Below, one piece after another: positions 26,372 to 35,619 of a DNA stretch of 64,000 nucleotides. Position 1 is the stretch's first letter; each line of letters starts with the position of its first letter. Under the pieces are notes generated by a model that saw nothing but the letters and a program-made list of their open reading frames with translations, did not search any database and had not been told where the DNA came from. The stretch comes from CAJCIS01 sp965276755 (GTDB lineage: Bacteria > Pseudomonadota > Alphaproteobacteria > Acetobacterales > Acetobacteraceae). The stretch lies in NCBI GenBank assembly GCA_965276755.1, contig OZ255625.1, positions 1,488,001 to 1,552,000 of the forward strand, given 5' to 3'. The position numbers were made by a program, and so were the translations under genes.

Positions 26372-27796
26372 ATGCCCCGCTTCATCCTCGCCCTTCTCCT
26401 CATTGCCGCTACGTCCCTCGCGCGCGCCCAGCAAGAACCGCCGCCCAATCCGCTGCTACTGCCGCCTGTCCCCACCCATGAACAGGTCGTGCATCTCTCC
26501 GGCGACGCCGATCGCCCCGTCGATCTGATAACCACGCTCTATCTGCCCGAAGGCACAGGCCCTTTTCCGCTGGCCGTCATCAACCACGGCGCCAATGGCA
26601 CGCGCGAAAAGCCCGCCGACATGAAGCGCCACCGCTTTACCTACCTCGCCTATTATTTCCTCTCGCGCGGCTACGCCGTGGCGCTGCCGATGATGCGCGG
26701 CTACGCCGGCTCCGGCGGCAGCCAAAGCTTCCACCATTGCGACCTCGACGAAGTCGCCCTTGCCAACGGGCGGGACATCGCCGGTGCCATTGGCGCACTC
26801 GGCTCGGACCCGCGCATCGATGCCACACGCATCGTCGTTGCCGGGCAGAGCTTCGGCGGCTGGAACACGCTCGGATTGGGGGCGACCTTCACGCCTTCGC
26901 AGAATGTGCGCGGGCTGGTGAATTTCTCCGGCGGGCTGAATTCCTCGGGCTGCCCGGGCGGCAATGGCGTCGATGCGCTCATCCGCGGCGCGGCGCGAAT
27001 GGGGGCGGCCAGCACGCTGCCATCCCTGTGGTTCTATGGCGAAAACGACAGCCTGTTCGCCACCGACACCTGGCGCGCGATGTATCAGGCTTACAAGGAC
27101 CAAGGCGGGCACGCGACCCTGGTCGACACCGGCCCGTTCATGAACGACAGCCACCAATTGCTCAGCCACCCGGAATCCTTCTCGATCTGGGTGCCGCGGC
27201 TGGACGCATTCCTCGCGCGCATCGGCCTGCCGTCCGCCGAGGTGCAGCCGGCCTACATGCCAGTGCCCGTACCGCCGCCGACCCATTTTGCCGCAATCGA
27301 TGACGTCAATGCCGTGCCATGGGTCAGCGATGCCGGGCGCGCGGCCTATCGCACCTACCTCACGCGGCCAACGCCGCGCGCCTTTCTGGTGGCCAGCTCG
27401 GGCGGCTTTGCCGCGGCCGTGACCGGGTTCGATCCGCTGGGGCGTGCGCTAGCCGACTGCGCGCGCGCCCACCTGACCTGCCGGCCCTACGCCGTAGATG
27501 ACGAGGTGGTCTGGGTGCCGCCGCCACAACCGCCGGCGTTGCGCGACACCCATTTTGCCGCCTTGAGCGACGTGACGGCGGTGCCATGGGTCAACGCCAC
27601 CAGCCGCGCCGCCTACGCGCGGTTTCTGTCGCTGCCTCTGCCACGCGCTTTTGCCGTGGCGCCGGGCGGCCAGAGCGTGAGCACCCAAGGCGGCTACGAT
27701 CCGGTGCAGCGAGCGCTGGCGCTTTGCGCGCAGCACGGGCTTTCGTGCCGCCCTTACGCCGTGAACGACGCGGTCGTGTGGAGTGCTCGGCCTTGA
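26372..27796 (+). CDS. Secreted alpha/beta hydrolase with duplicated C-terminal domain
   Basis: 474 residues. Signal peptide FILALLLIAATSLARA is followed by a dienelactone-hydrolase/S9-like alpha/beta-hydrolase domain (residues ~25-300). The oxyanion region is FPLAVINHGANG, the nucleophile Ser sits in VVAGQSFGGWN (near residue 159), and a candidate His is in NDSHQLL. The C-terminus holds two ~80-residue repeats, each opening THFAAxxDVxAVPWV and ending CRPYAVxDxVVW, with a conserved Cys pair. The repeats may bind a cell-wall or glycan ligand; that is inference. Stands alone between two repeat elements. Confidence 0.82.
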   Translation: MPRFILALLLIAATSLARAQQEPPPNPLLLPPVPTHEQVVHLSGDADRPVDLITTLYLPEGTGPFPLAVINHGANGTREKPADMKRHRFTYLAYYFLSRGYAVALPMMRGYAGSGGSQSFHHCDLDEVALANGRDIAGAIGALGSDPRIDATRIVVAGQSFGGWNTLGLGATFTPSQNVRGLVNFSGGLNSSGCPGGNGVDALIRGAARMGAASTLPSLWFYGENDSLFATDTWRAMYQAYKDQGGHATLVDTGPFMNDSHQLLSHPESFSIWVPRLDAFLARIGLPSAEVQPAYMPVPVPPPTHFAAIDDVNAVPWVSDAGRAAYRTYLTRPTPRAFLVASSGGFAAAVTGFDPLGRALADCARAHLTCRPYAVDDEVVWVPPPQPPALRDTHFAALSDVTAVPWVNATSRAAYARFLSLPLPRAFAVAPGGQSVSTQGGYDPVQRALALCAQHGLSCRPYAVNDAVVWSARP

Positions 27797-27837
27797 AAAG
27801 CATTTGGGTGAGGCGAAGGGCTAGAATTTAGGGCGAA

Positions 27838-27890
27838 CAAGGCTTGGGGGAGAATGTGCCATTCCCCCCCAGAACCCCCGTCGATTACAA
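27838..27890. repeat. Family A dyad repeat, single unit (A6)
   Basis: ggcttgggggagaatgtgcc then attccccccc and agaacccccgtcg; one substitution from the core arm. Confidence 0.85.
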
Positions 27891-27952
27891 AGCGACTGGC
27901 GTTCCACTCGCCCATCCCCCACCCGCCTTGCACGGCGCGACACAACCGGCCC

Positions 27953-29233
27953 ATGCAACGCACCATGCCCGCCCCCGCCCGCGCCATGCTTGCCGACCCC
28001 ACACTCCTGCGCATGCTAGGCTTCGGCTTCTTCTCCGGCCTGCCCCTCCCGCTGACCATCTTCACCCTGCAGCAATGGTTCACCGTCTCGGGCGTTTCGG
28101 TCCAATCGGTCTCGCGCACCGCCTGGCTCGGCCTGCCCTACACCCTGCAATTCGTCTGGGCCCCCCTGTTCGACCGCGCCCCACCGGCCTGGGCCGCGCG
28201 CCTCGGCCGCCGCCGGTTCTGGCTGATCGCCACGCAATCGGCCCTCGCACTCGCCTGCGCCGGCCTGGCCCTGACGGACCCCGCTCGCCACGCCGCCCTG
28301 ACCGCGCTGGCCGCCTTCGCCGTCGCGCTGTGCTCGGCCAGCCAGGACATCGTCATCAACGCCTGGCGCATCGAGACCTTCCCCCAAACCCGCCAGGGCG
28401 TCGCACTCGCCGCCTATATCTGGGGCTATCGCACGGCAATGTTCGTCTCGGGCGCCGGCGCAATCGCGCTCTCGGTCGCCCTGGGCTGGCACGCCACCCT
28501 GCTCTGCATCGCCGCCCTCCTGGCCTGCGCGCCGCTGCTGAGCCTGGCCACCCCCGAACCCACGCTCGCCACCGCGCCGCCACGCCCACCCGGCATACTG
28601 GCCGCCGCGCGAGGGGCGCTGATCACGCCTCTGCTGGAATTTCTGCGCCGCCGCCATGCCGTCGAGATCCTGGCCGTGGTCATCCTCTTCCGACTCGGCA
28701 AGGTCTTCGCCGACAACACCGCGGCCTCCTACTACCACCAGGCGCTGGGCTTCTCCTCGCTGGTGGTCGCGCGCGCCAATTTCGTGCCCTCGCTGGCCGG
28801 CACCTTTGCGGGTGCGGCCTTCGGCGGCTGGCTGGTGACGCGCCTGGGCACCATGCGCGCGCTGCTCCTGACCGGGTCCTTGCAGGCCGCCTCGCTGGGC
28901 CTCTACCTGGCGCTGCTCGCCGTCACCACGCCGTGGATGCTGTATGCCAAGGTAGGCGGCGAGTTCTTCGCCGGCGGCGCGGCGGACACCGTTTTCCTCG
29001 CCTTCATCTCCGCCCTTTGCGCGCGGGAATACACCGCAAGTCAGTACGCCCTCCTTTCCTCACTTGCCGCGGTCGCGCTGCACACCATCAGCGGCGTTGC
29101 CGGTGACGCCGCCGCCACGCTCGGCTGGCGGCATTTCTACGAGGCCACGATCCTGGGCGGCCTGCCCGCACTGGCTCTGGTCATTCACTTGCGCGGTCAT
29201 TTAGGACGGCCCAAACGCGCTTCCGCCGGTTGA
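27953..29233 (+). CDS. AmpG-like MFS permease
   Basis: 426-residue, 12-helix MFS protein resembling AmpG, the inner-membrane importer of anhydromuropeptides. Signatures: LGFGFFSGLPLPLTIFTLQQW at the N-terminus, LGLPYTLQFVWAPLFDRAPP, and RLGRRRFWLIATQSAL in the loop after helix 2. ATG 27953 is chosen because the longer frame from 27854 only translates repeat A6. Consistent with the NagZ recycling enzyme encoded at the left end of the window. Other AmpG-like proteins carry siderophores or unknown substrates, so the substrate is not certain. Confidence 0.85.
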   Translation: MQRTMPAPARAMLADPTLLRMLGFGFFSGLPLPLTIFTLQQWFTVSGVSVQSVSRTAWLGLPYTLQFVWAPLFDRAPPAWAARLGRRRFWLIATQSALALACAGLALTDPARHAALTALAAFAVALCSASQDIVINAWRIETFPQTRQGVALAAYIWGYRTAMFVSGAGAIALSVALGWHATLLCIAALLACAPLLSLATPEPTLATAPPRPPGILAAARGALITPLLEFLRRRHAVEILAVVILFRLGKVFADNTAASYYHQALGFSSLVVARANFVPSLAGTFAGAAFGGWLVTRLGTMRALLLTGSLQAASLGLYLALLAVTTPWMLYAKVGGEFFAGGAADTVFLAFISALCAREYTASQYALLSSLAAVALHTISGVAGDAAATLGWRHFYEATILGGLPALALVIHLRGHLGRPKRASAG

Positions 29234-29708
29234 ACGTGGCGCGCAGAACTGCGCGCATTGCGGGATACGGGACGACAGATGAACCATGCTTCATCATCTT
29301 CGCACCTCACGAAGCTGTGCAATCATGCCACACCTCCTCGCGGGCCTAACCTCCTCTCGCTCAAGCGTTTTGCACCGCGGCACAGACCAGCAAAGTCTAA
29401 TTTGACACACATTGACACACAGCAAGTGTCACAGCCCGAATCGGTTTCGCCCCCGCAACCACACCATGTTCAAGAAGCAGTAGAGCAGGTCCGTTTCACG
29501 CCTCTACTGACAAATAATAACGCGGCTTACTGCACACGATGAGCAACGCCGCCTGCTGCACTGCACGCTGACTGCGCCGAACGCCCAAAATCGGCCGAGA
29601 TGAATTTTTTACTTGCCACGATGCACGGTTCTGGGCCTGATGGCGTCACGTCATCACAGCTCCGCGACCAGTGCACCCGCACCAGACATCAAGGACCATG
29701 GGGACCGC
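29234..29708. other. 475-bp intergenic region, no supported gene
   Basis: Composition is more AT-rich and less biased than the flanks. It has stop codons in all frames apart from weak ORFs of at most 94 codons with no start-site support. Short direct motifs occur (ttgacacacattgacacac around 29401-29419). It presumably holds the rlpA promoter. Confidence 0.4.
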
Positions 29709-30224
29709 ATGTCAGCCAAAACGGCTTTTCTCCTGATCGGGCTGCTCGCCTGGGGCACCGCATCCCAGGCAGCCACACAGGCTCAGCCCACCACCTCAGA
29801 GGCCCTGCTCGATAGCGGTCAGGCCACCTGGTACGGCCCGCGCCACGCCGGCCTGCGCACCTTCAGCGGCGAGCGATTCGACCCCAAGCGCATGACCGCC
29901 GCTCACCCCAGCCTGCCTATCGGCACCATCGTGCGGGTCACCGACATGTCCACCGGCCGCTCGGTCATCGTGCGGGTCAATGACCGCGAGCCGCCGCACG
30001 GCGTGCGCTGCATCGATCTCTCCGAGGGTGCAGCCCTGGCACTTGGCATGCACAGCCGAGGCGTGGCCGATGTCACTCTGACTGCGGTCGCCCCCCAATC
30101 CGCCTCGGCCGAGAACGTGGTCGAAGTGGCCGACGCCCCCGACGACGCTTCAGCTCTGGATGCCTCGCCCCGTCCGGCTAGCGCGCGACATGGTCGGCGA
30201 CATAGGCACCGCGCCGGCCGATAA
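29709..30224 (+). CDS. rlpA: RlpA-like septal ring lytic transglycosylase family protein
   Basis: 171 residues. A signal peptide (AKTAFLLIGLLAWGTASQA) is followed by a double-psi beta-barrel domain (residues ~35-130): GQATWYGPRHAGLRTFSGER, FDPKRMTAAHPSLPIGTIVR and the catalytic-region VRVNDREPPHGVRCIDLSEG. No SPOR domain follows, unlike E. coli RlpA; the tail is acidic then Arg/His-rich. ATG 29709 fits the signal peptide; the frame open from 29613 adds unlikely sequence. The 3' end overlaps the convergent yihY-type gene by 47 bp. Confidence 0.88.
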   Translation: MSAKTAFLLIGLLAWGTASQAATQAQPTTSEALLDSGQATWYGPRHAGLRTFSGERFDPKRMTAAHPSLPIGTIVRVTDMSTGRSVIVRVNDREPPHGVRCIDLSEGAALALGMHSRGVADVTLTAVAPQSASAENVVEVADAPDDASALDASPRPASARHGRRHRHRAGR

Positions 30225-31194
30225 TGCGCTCGGGCTCGCCGGTGCTGTCGCGGACGGTCTGCAACTCGAGTTCGGCGTTCAGTTCAGCGCCCACCAGCAC
30301 GACAAAGGCGCTGACATAGAACCACATCATCACACCGATTACCGCGCCCAGCGGCCCGTATGTTGCGTCATAGCTGGCGAGATGCCCAACATAGTATGAA
30401 AACAGCACCGAGGCGGCGAGCCACAGCAGCGTCGCCACCAACGCCCCAGGCGTGACCCACGACCACGCTGCCGACCGGCGAGACGGCCCGAAGCGGTAGA
30501 GCATCGACAGCGCCAGCAGCACGAAAAAGATCAGCATGGCAAAGCTCGCCAGCCGCACGAGCACGACGGCACCTGCCGAAATCCCCACGAAATTCAGCAC
30601 CGCCGGCAGCAGCACCAGCAACGCAATGCCCACCGCGGCGGCCACCATGCCCCCCAGCGTCATGCCCAACGCAATCAGCTGAAAGCTGATAAAACTGCGC
30701 TTCTCCCGCTCCTCGTAAGCCAGGTTCAGCGCGCCCAGGATCGACTTCGTGCCCGTGGCCGAAGACCACAGCGCAATGCCGACCGAGACCAGCAAGCTGA
30801 ACGTCAGCGCACCAGGCGGCTTGCTGACCAGCACGTGCACGCGGTCCGAAATCAGGTGGTAGGCCGAAGGCGGCAGCAAATCCCGCAACGCCGACAGTTG
30901 TGGCTCGACCGTCGTCGGGTCGAATACCAAGCCGTAGATCGAAATGATCATGGTGATCGTCGGGAACAGCGCCAGTGTCGCATAGAAAGCGCAGCCGGCC
31001 GCAACCAGCGACACCCGATCGGTGATGATCTCATTGCCCGTGCGCCGCAGCACACGCTTCCAGCCGGCCCACGGGATTTCCTGCGGGCGCATCGCCTGGC
31101 GGCCGAGTGCGATGGCGGCGGGCGTCTGCGCCTCCTTGGCCGGCGGGGCAAGGTCGGCGCGCGCGCGGGGCGCTTGCGGGGGGGCGTCGGTCAT
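30178..31194 (-). CDS. YihY/virulence factor BrkB family inner-membrane protein
   Basis: 338 residues with six predicted helices. Characteristic segments: VSLVAAGCAFYATLALFPTI (helix 1), LLVSVGIALWSSATGTKSIL, LNLAYEEREKRSF and LGAVIGVMMWFYVSAFVVLV followed by GAELNAELE. The cytoplasmic N-terminus is Pro/Ala-rich. Formerly mislabelled ribonuclease BN; the physiological role is unsettled. ATG 31194 is chosen; the frame open to 31356 translates repeat A7. Convergent 47-bp overlap with rlpA. Confidence 0.9.
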   Translation of the reverse strand: MTDAPPQAPRARADLAPPAKEAQTPAAIALGRQAMRPQEIPWAGWKRVLRRTGNEIITDRVSLVAAGCAFYATLALFPTITMIISIYGLVFDPTTVEPQLSALRDLLPPSAYHLISDRVHVLVSKPPGALTFSLLVSVGIALWSSATGTKSILGALNLAYEEREKRSFISFQLIALGMTLGGMVAAAVGIALLVLLPAVLNFVGISAGAVVLVRLASFAMLIFFVLLALSMLYRFGPSRRSAAWSWVTPGALVATLLWLAASVLFSYYVGHLASYDATYGPLGAVIGVMMWFYVSAFVVLVGAELNAELELQTVRDSTGEPERIIGRRGAYVADHVAR

Positions 31195-31263
31195 TGGTTT
31201 GTGGCGAACGCAGGGGATTGGGGAAGGTGGCGGGGCGGGGCGAAGAAAAGGGAGCCAAGGGAA

Positions 31264-31373
31264 AGAGTTGGGGGGGATGGGCCATCCCCCCCAAACCCCC
31301 CGTCGATTTTTCGGCCTCGTCTTAAATAATGACGGGGGGTCTGGGGGGGATGGCACATCTCCCCCAGATCTTC
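31264..31373. repeat. Family A dyad repeat, paired unit (A7)
   Basis: Arms ccccaaaccccccgtc and gacggggggtctgggggg flanking an AT-rich apex; spans the gap between the yihY-type gene start and the acyltransferase stop. Confidence 0.9.
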
Positions 31374-32508
31374 AGTCCTTCGCGTGCGGCAATTCGCGCG
31401 GTGACCTTATTGCGCGGTTCAGCGGCTCCGAGAAAATTCGGCTAACAATCGCGGCCAGCGCGGCAGAGGACGCAAGAAACACGATCAGCAAAATAAGCTT
31501 CTCGTTGCCCGCCGCCCACTCTTCCGGAAACGCCGACCGGATTAGTCCGAGCGCGACCAGGTGAAACAGATAAAGTTCGTAGCTCAACCTGCCAGACCAG
31601 GCAAGTGCTGCGACAGCTCGGCTCCGATGGCCTGAATTGCCTTGCGGTCGCTGACAAGCCAGAAGAAGGAGAAGGAACGCGGTGCCAAGCGCAATTAGGC
31701 TGACACCATATAAATTTGTGGCCGCAATAGAACGGGCGAGATACAGCGCCGCCATTGCCGAGGCGACGAGCGCGCCGGCAAACGCGGCCCATGTCCCGCG
31801 CAGCGCCATGTGCGGCGCCAGCAAAGCCGTGCAGCAGCCGATGGCGATACCATCGAAGCAAGCGAGATAGGCGTAGAGGAATTGCGATTCGTCGTTCGGG
31901 TGCAGTCCTCGCCAGATAGGGCCGAGGACAATGAAGAGCGCCCAGAATGCCGCAAGGATGCCCGGGCGTTTCAGCACGATGCAAGCGATCGGGAATGACA
32001 AGTAAAACACTTCCTCGACCGACAAGGACCACAGCACGCCCAAGGCGTAATTCACCCATCCGGCCCTGGTAGCCATCAGCACGTTCATCCAGAAAGTCAG
32101 AGACGCGATATCCACCAGCCAGAACGACACCGAAGGCCCGGCCTCCGGGTGGTTCTGAAACACCGCAAGGCCCATCGCGGCTAACAAATTCACGACGGTC
32201 AGCAGGAGAAGTAGGCACGGCAAAATGCGCGCGATCCGCAGCCGATAAAAGGCGCTGGCCTCAATGCTCGAAAGTCTGCCCCAGCGCGCTCGTGCGTTCG
32301 AGGTGATGAGAAAACCAGAAATGACGAAGAACATCGTCACCCCATAATTGCCGTTCCGCAGCACGGCGTGCACGGCCGTCCACCCGAACAGCCGGGACAA
32401 GGCGGTGTCATCCAGGCGATAGGGGATGTTGAAGTGGTGCAGCAGCACGAGAACGATGGACACGCCCCGGAGCAGGTCGAGCCGCGTGTTCCGGGCACCG
32501 ACACTCAT
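31372..32508 (-). CDS. Acyltransferase 3 family membrane protein
   Basis: Polytopic O-acyltransferase (OafA/NodX type), 378 residues, ~10 helices. Signatures: RLDLLRGVSIVLVLLHHFNI with the catalytic His pair, GVTMFFVISGFLIT, FYRLRIARILPCLLLLL, LWSLSVEEVFYLSFPI. Such enzymes acetylate or succinylate surface sugars. The stop codon lies at the edge of repeat A7. Slightly more AT-rich than its neighbours. Acceptor unknown; the nearby membrane glycosyltransferase-like genes are possible partners. Confidence 0.9.
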   Translation of the reverse strand: MSVGARNTRLDLLRGVSIVLVLLHHFNIPYRLDDTALSRLFGWTAVHAVLRNGNYGVTMFFVISGFLITSNARARWGRLSSIEASAFYRLRIARILPCLLLLLTVVNLLAAMGLAVFQNHPEAGPSVSFWLVDIASLTFWMNVLMATRAGWVNYALGVLWSLSVEEVFYLSFPIACIVLKRPGILAAFWALFIVLGPIWRGLHPNDESQFLYAYLACFDGIAIGCCTALLAPHMALRGTWAAFAGALVASAMAALYLARSIAATNLYGVSLIALGTAFLLLLLACQRPQGNSGHRSRAVAALAWSGRLSYELYLFHLVALGLIRSAFPEEWAAGNEKLILLIVFLASSAALAAIVSRIFSEPLNRAIRSPRELPHAKD

Positions 32509-32642
32509 CTTCCGCTATTCCGCCCAACGTCGCCATTGCGCAGTGCTTATCCGACGCTCTGAAAGGCGACAAACGACAGGTCTTCCTCCAGGCCTGGCCG
32601 TAAGGGGTTGGGCCGCGAACCCGCTTCCTCTATACCGCGCCC

Positions 32643-33773
32643 ATGACGCCAAAGATCGAAGACTTCCTCGCCACCCGCGCGCCGGCGACGCCCTGCCTGG
32701 TCGTGGACCTGGATCGCGTCGAGGAAAACTACCGCGCGATGCAGGCCGCCTTCCCGCGCGCCCTCATCTTCTACGCCATTAAGGCCAACCCCGCCCGGCC
32801 GGTCCTCGAGCGCCTGCTCTCCCTAGGCGCCCATTTCGACGCCGCCTCCTGGGAGGAAATCAAACTCTGCCTGGACGCCGGCGCCACGCCGGACCGCATC
32901 AGCTTCGGCAACACCATCAAGAAGGCCAGCGCCATCCGCGCCGCCCGCGCCATCGGCATCGACCTCTTCGTCTTCGATTGCGAGGCCGAACTGCGCAAGC
33001 TCGCCGAACACGCCCCCGGCGCACGCGTCTTCTGCCGCCTGATCGTGGCCACCGAAGGGGCGGCCTTCCCGCTCGCCCGCAAATTCGGCACGCACGCCGA
33101 CATGGCGGTCGATCTGATGAAACAGGCCGCCGCGTTAGGCCTCAAACCGTACGGCCTGTCCTTCCACCCCGGCAGCCAGCAGGTCGGCCCGGACGCGCAT
33201 CGCGCCGCCATCGGCCAGGTCGCCATGCTGTTCGACGAGCTCGAGCAGGAGGGTATCAAGCTGCACATGATCAACCTCGGCGGCGGCTTTCCCACCCACT
33301 ACCAGGACGAAATCACGCCCATCCGCGACTTCGGCACCGGCATCGAAAAGGCCCTGCATTTCCACTTCGGCAACGATCTGCCCGAAGTCCTGCTCGAGCC
33401 CGGCCGCTTCCTCGTCGGCGATGCCGGCGTGATCGAGGCCGAAATCGTGCTCGTCAGCCAGCGCTCCAACACCGACCCGCTGCGCTGGGTGTATCTGGAC
33501 ATCGGCCGCTTCGGCGGCCTGGCCGAAACCGAGGACGAAAGCACCCGCTACCACATCACCACGCCGCACGACGGCGGCCCCACCGGGCCTGTCATTATCG
33601 CCGGCCCCACCTGCGATAGCGCCGACACGCTCTATGAGCGCAGCAACAACCACATGCCGCTGGCGCTGACCTCGGGCGACCGCGTGCGGCTGCACTCGAC
33701 CGGCGCCTACGTGAGCACGTACGCGAGCACTGGCTTCAATGGCTTCCCGCCGCTGGATGAGTACTACGTCTAA
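32643..33773 (+). CDS. Fold-type III PLP decarboxylase (ornithine/lysine decarboxylase)
   Basis: 376 residues, alanine-racemase-like barrel plus beta domain. The PLP lysine is K47 in FYAIKANPARP. The phosphate-binding region reads YGLSFHPGSQQ then INLGGGFPTHY, and LLEPGRFLVGDAG follows. The cross-subunit active-site Cys is in AGPTCDSADTLYE. Makes putrescine or cadaverine for polyamine pools. The size fits the short eukaryotic-type ODC/LODC group found in alphaproteobacteria, which often accepts both substrates. Monocistronic, ending just before repeat A8. Confidence 0.92.
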   Translation: MTPKIEDFLATRAPATPCLVVDLDRVEENYRAMQAAFPRALIFYAIKANPARPVLERLLSLGAHFDAASWEEIKLCLDAGATPDRISFGNTIKKASAIRAARAIGIDLFVFDCEAELRKLAEHAPGARVFCRLIVATEGAAFPLARKFGTHADMAVDLMKQAAALGLKPYGLSFHPGSQQVGPDAHRAAIGQVAMLFDELEQEGIKLHMINLGGGFPTHYQDEITPIRDFGTGIEKALHFHFGNDLPEVLLEPGRFLVGDAGVIEAEIVLVSQRSNTDPLRWVYLDIGRFGGLAETEDESTRYHITTPHDGGPTGPVIIAGPTCDSADTLYERSNNHMPLALTSGDRVRLHSTGAYVSTYASTGFNGFPPLDEYYV

Positions 33774-33783
33774 GCAAAGCCAG

Positions 33784-33895
33784 AGAAAGGCTGGGGGGAA
33801 TGTGCCATTCCCCCCAGACCCCCCGTCATTAGTCTACGCGAAGCCTATAAATGGACGGGGGGTCTGGGGGGGATGGCACATCTCCCCCAGCCTTG
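33784..33895. repeat. Family A dyad repeat, paired unit (A8)
   Basis: Arms ccccccagaccccccgtc and gacggggggtctgggggg around attagtctacgcgaagcc. Placed 10 bp after the decarboxylase stop. Confidence 0.9.
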
Positions 33896-33897
33896 TT

Positions 33898-35241
33898 TTG
33901 GTTTTCTGCTTGTTTGTACCTGCCGTGATCCTGGCCATGCACCTGGCCATGCTCCCCCAGGGCCAGTGGCACGACGAATTCTACACCTTCAGCTTCCTGC
34001 GCGCGCTCGGCGTGCGCGGCGCCCTCCGGCGACTAGTCAACTGGGGCCCGAGACCGTTCTCCGAGGCGCTGATCTTCGCCTATTGGCACCTGGTGCGCGC
34101 CACCGGCAGGCCAATGATGACCGGCGTGCTGGCCGCGTCGTGGGCGATGATGTGGAGCCTGCTGCTGGCAGCGCTGCGGCCGTGGCGGGCGCATGGCCAA
34201 GGCGCGCGCTGGGCGATGGCGCTCGGCTTGCCGGGGCTGTTCCTGATGGCAGGGCCCGTGGCCGAGCTGTGGTACTGGCCGCTGGGGTCGCTGGCCTACA
34301 TGCCCGCACTCGGCGCCGCCGCTTACGCAACCATCGTTCTGTCCGGTCCGGGAATGCCAGGCTTGCGCGCCTGGATCTGGCTGGCTGCCGCACTGACATT
34401 GGGGGCGTGGAGCGTGGAGCTGGGGATGTTCCTTGCCCTGTTCCTCGCCCCGCTACTGGCTGTCGCGTCTTGGCGCACTGACCGGCGCGCGGCCGCGCTC
34501 ATGCTCTTGCCGCTGCTTGCCTCACTCCTGGTCGTGGCCGGGCTGGCGCATGGACGCACCGCGCAGGCCAATGAAATGGTCGATGCCGGCACGTTCCATA
34601 GCGCCTGGCCCAGCCTGCGCGCAGCGTGGCCGATCTTTGCAGGCGGCCTGCTAGGCCGGGACGAGGATGGCGGCATTCGCGTGCTGGCCGTGCGTTTGCT
34701 GCTGCTTGCCGCCTCATGGGCGGCGTTGGGGCGCGCCTGGCCGGCGCCCGTCTCGCGCGTGCGGCTTTGCGCACTGCTCGCCGCCTTGTCCGGCACCGCG
34801 CTGCTGTCGATTGCCGGCGCGTTTTATCAATTCGGCGTGCTGTGCTGCGAGCGGCACGAGGCGTATCGCCAAGCGCTATATCTGCTGATGGTCGTGGGCA
34901 GTGCCGGGCTTTTTCCGCGACCCACGGCTGGCCATAAGCTGGCCCCTCCTGCGTTGCTGGCCGCCGCCGTGCTGCTGGCCTGCCCGATGCGCATTAGCGA
35001 TCTGCTGGTGGAATATCGGCTGGCGGGCGTCCAGCAGGCAGCGGAAGCCGCCATGTTTTCAAGCGGCGGCGACGCGTCGGGCGATACGTTGGAAATCGTT
35101 CTGGCGCCGGCCGGGCCATTGCTAGAAGGCAGCCCCATCGTCCCAGGCCATTACGCTATGGCCGGCAATCCACCGTGGTATGTAAAAGGACCCATGATGT
35201 ACTTCGGCAAAGCCCACATGCGCGTCACGTCAATACGCTAA
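33898..35241 (+). CDS. Polytopic membrane protein of unknown function
   Basis: About 447 residues with ~10 hydrophobic helices. The first predicted helix (VLVFCLFVPAVILAMHLAML) is followed by a loop QGQWHDEFYTFSFLRALGVR with Asp-Glu, reminiscent of the first luminal loop of GT-C glycosyltransferases and of the DUF6056 type, then WGPRPFSEALIFAYWHL. The start is unclear: TTG 33898, GTG 33925 and ATG 33937 are all in frame, and the open frame to 33739 only translates repeat A8. A glycosyltransferase role is a guess from layout. No partner genes adjoin it. Confidence 0.7.
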   Translation: MVFCLFVPAVILAMHLAMLPQGQWHDEFYTFSFLRALGVRGALRRLVNWGPRPFSEALIFAYWHLVRATGRPMMTGVLAASWAMMWSLLLAALRPWRAHGQGARWAMALGLPGLFLMAGPVAELWYWPLGSLAYMPALGAAAYATIVLSGPGMPGLRAWIWLAAALTLGAWSVELGMFLALFLAPLLAVASWRTDRRAAALMLLPLLASLLVVAGLAHGRTAQANEMVDAGTFHSAWPSLRAAWPIFAGGLLGRDEDGGIRVLAVRLLLLAASWAALGRAWPAPVSRVRLCALLAALSGTALLSIAGAFYQFGVLCCERHEAYRQALYLLMVVGSAGLFPRPTAGHKLAPPALLAAAVLLACPMRISDLLVEYRLAGVQQAAEAAMFSSGGDASGDTLEIVLAPAGPLLEGSPIVPGHYAMAGNPPWYVKGPMMYFGKAHMRVTSIR

Positions 35242-35313
35242 AAAAACGCAGCGACCTTATGGCGGGGCTGACGTTTACGTCAGCCCCATCTCCCCCAGCC
35301 ATTCTCCGTCAAT

Positions 35314-35475
35314 CTACCGGTGATCGTGCTGAACCGCCTCATCATGGCTATGCGAGGCCGGCTGTCCGCGGCGGCCTTCGGCATGATGCACGCCCGGCGG
35401 CGTAGACCGCGACCAATCATGGCTGTGAACCAGGCCGTCATCGTAGAAGTCGAAGCTCGGGGCTGCATGGGTCAT
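35314..35475 (-). CDS. Small histidine-rich protein
   Basis: 53 residues from ATG at 35475, with GGAG 9 nt upstream. Sequence features: MTHAAPSFDFYDDGLVHSHD, then GVHHAEG, and a tail HSHDEAVQHDHR. Ten His in 53 residues with Asp/Glu neighbours suggest metal (Ni/Zn/Co) binding. No family recognised. An in-frame ATG at 35496 lacks a Shine-Dalgarno. The frame is short, so chance cannot be excluded, but the His/Asp bias and the ribosome-binding site argue for a real gene. Confidence 0.45.
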   Translation of the reverse strand: MTHAAPSFDFYDDGLVHSHDWSRSTPPGVHHAEGRRGQPASHSHDEAVQHDHR

Positions 35476-35619
35476 GGCGGCGATCTCCAGTGGCATTCGT
35501 CTTGCCCATATCTACGCACGAGACCGCCGATCAGACATCCTCGAATTCACGCCATCGCCATGAATGCTGTCAAACGGTTGACCGCGAAGCGTGTGTACCA
35601 GCAAACCCTGTAAAGGCGG

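Noticed and set aside
29258..29542. 94-codon ORF in the gap before rlpA
   Set aside because: No Shine-Dalgarno, no recognisable domain, and unremarkable codon choice; kept as intergenic.
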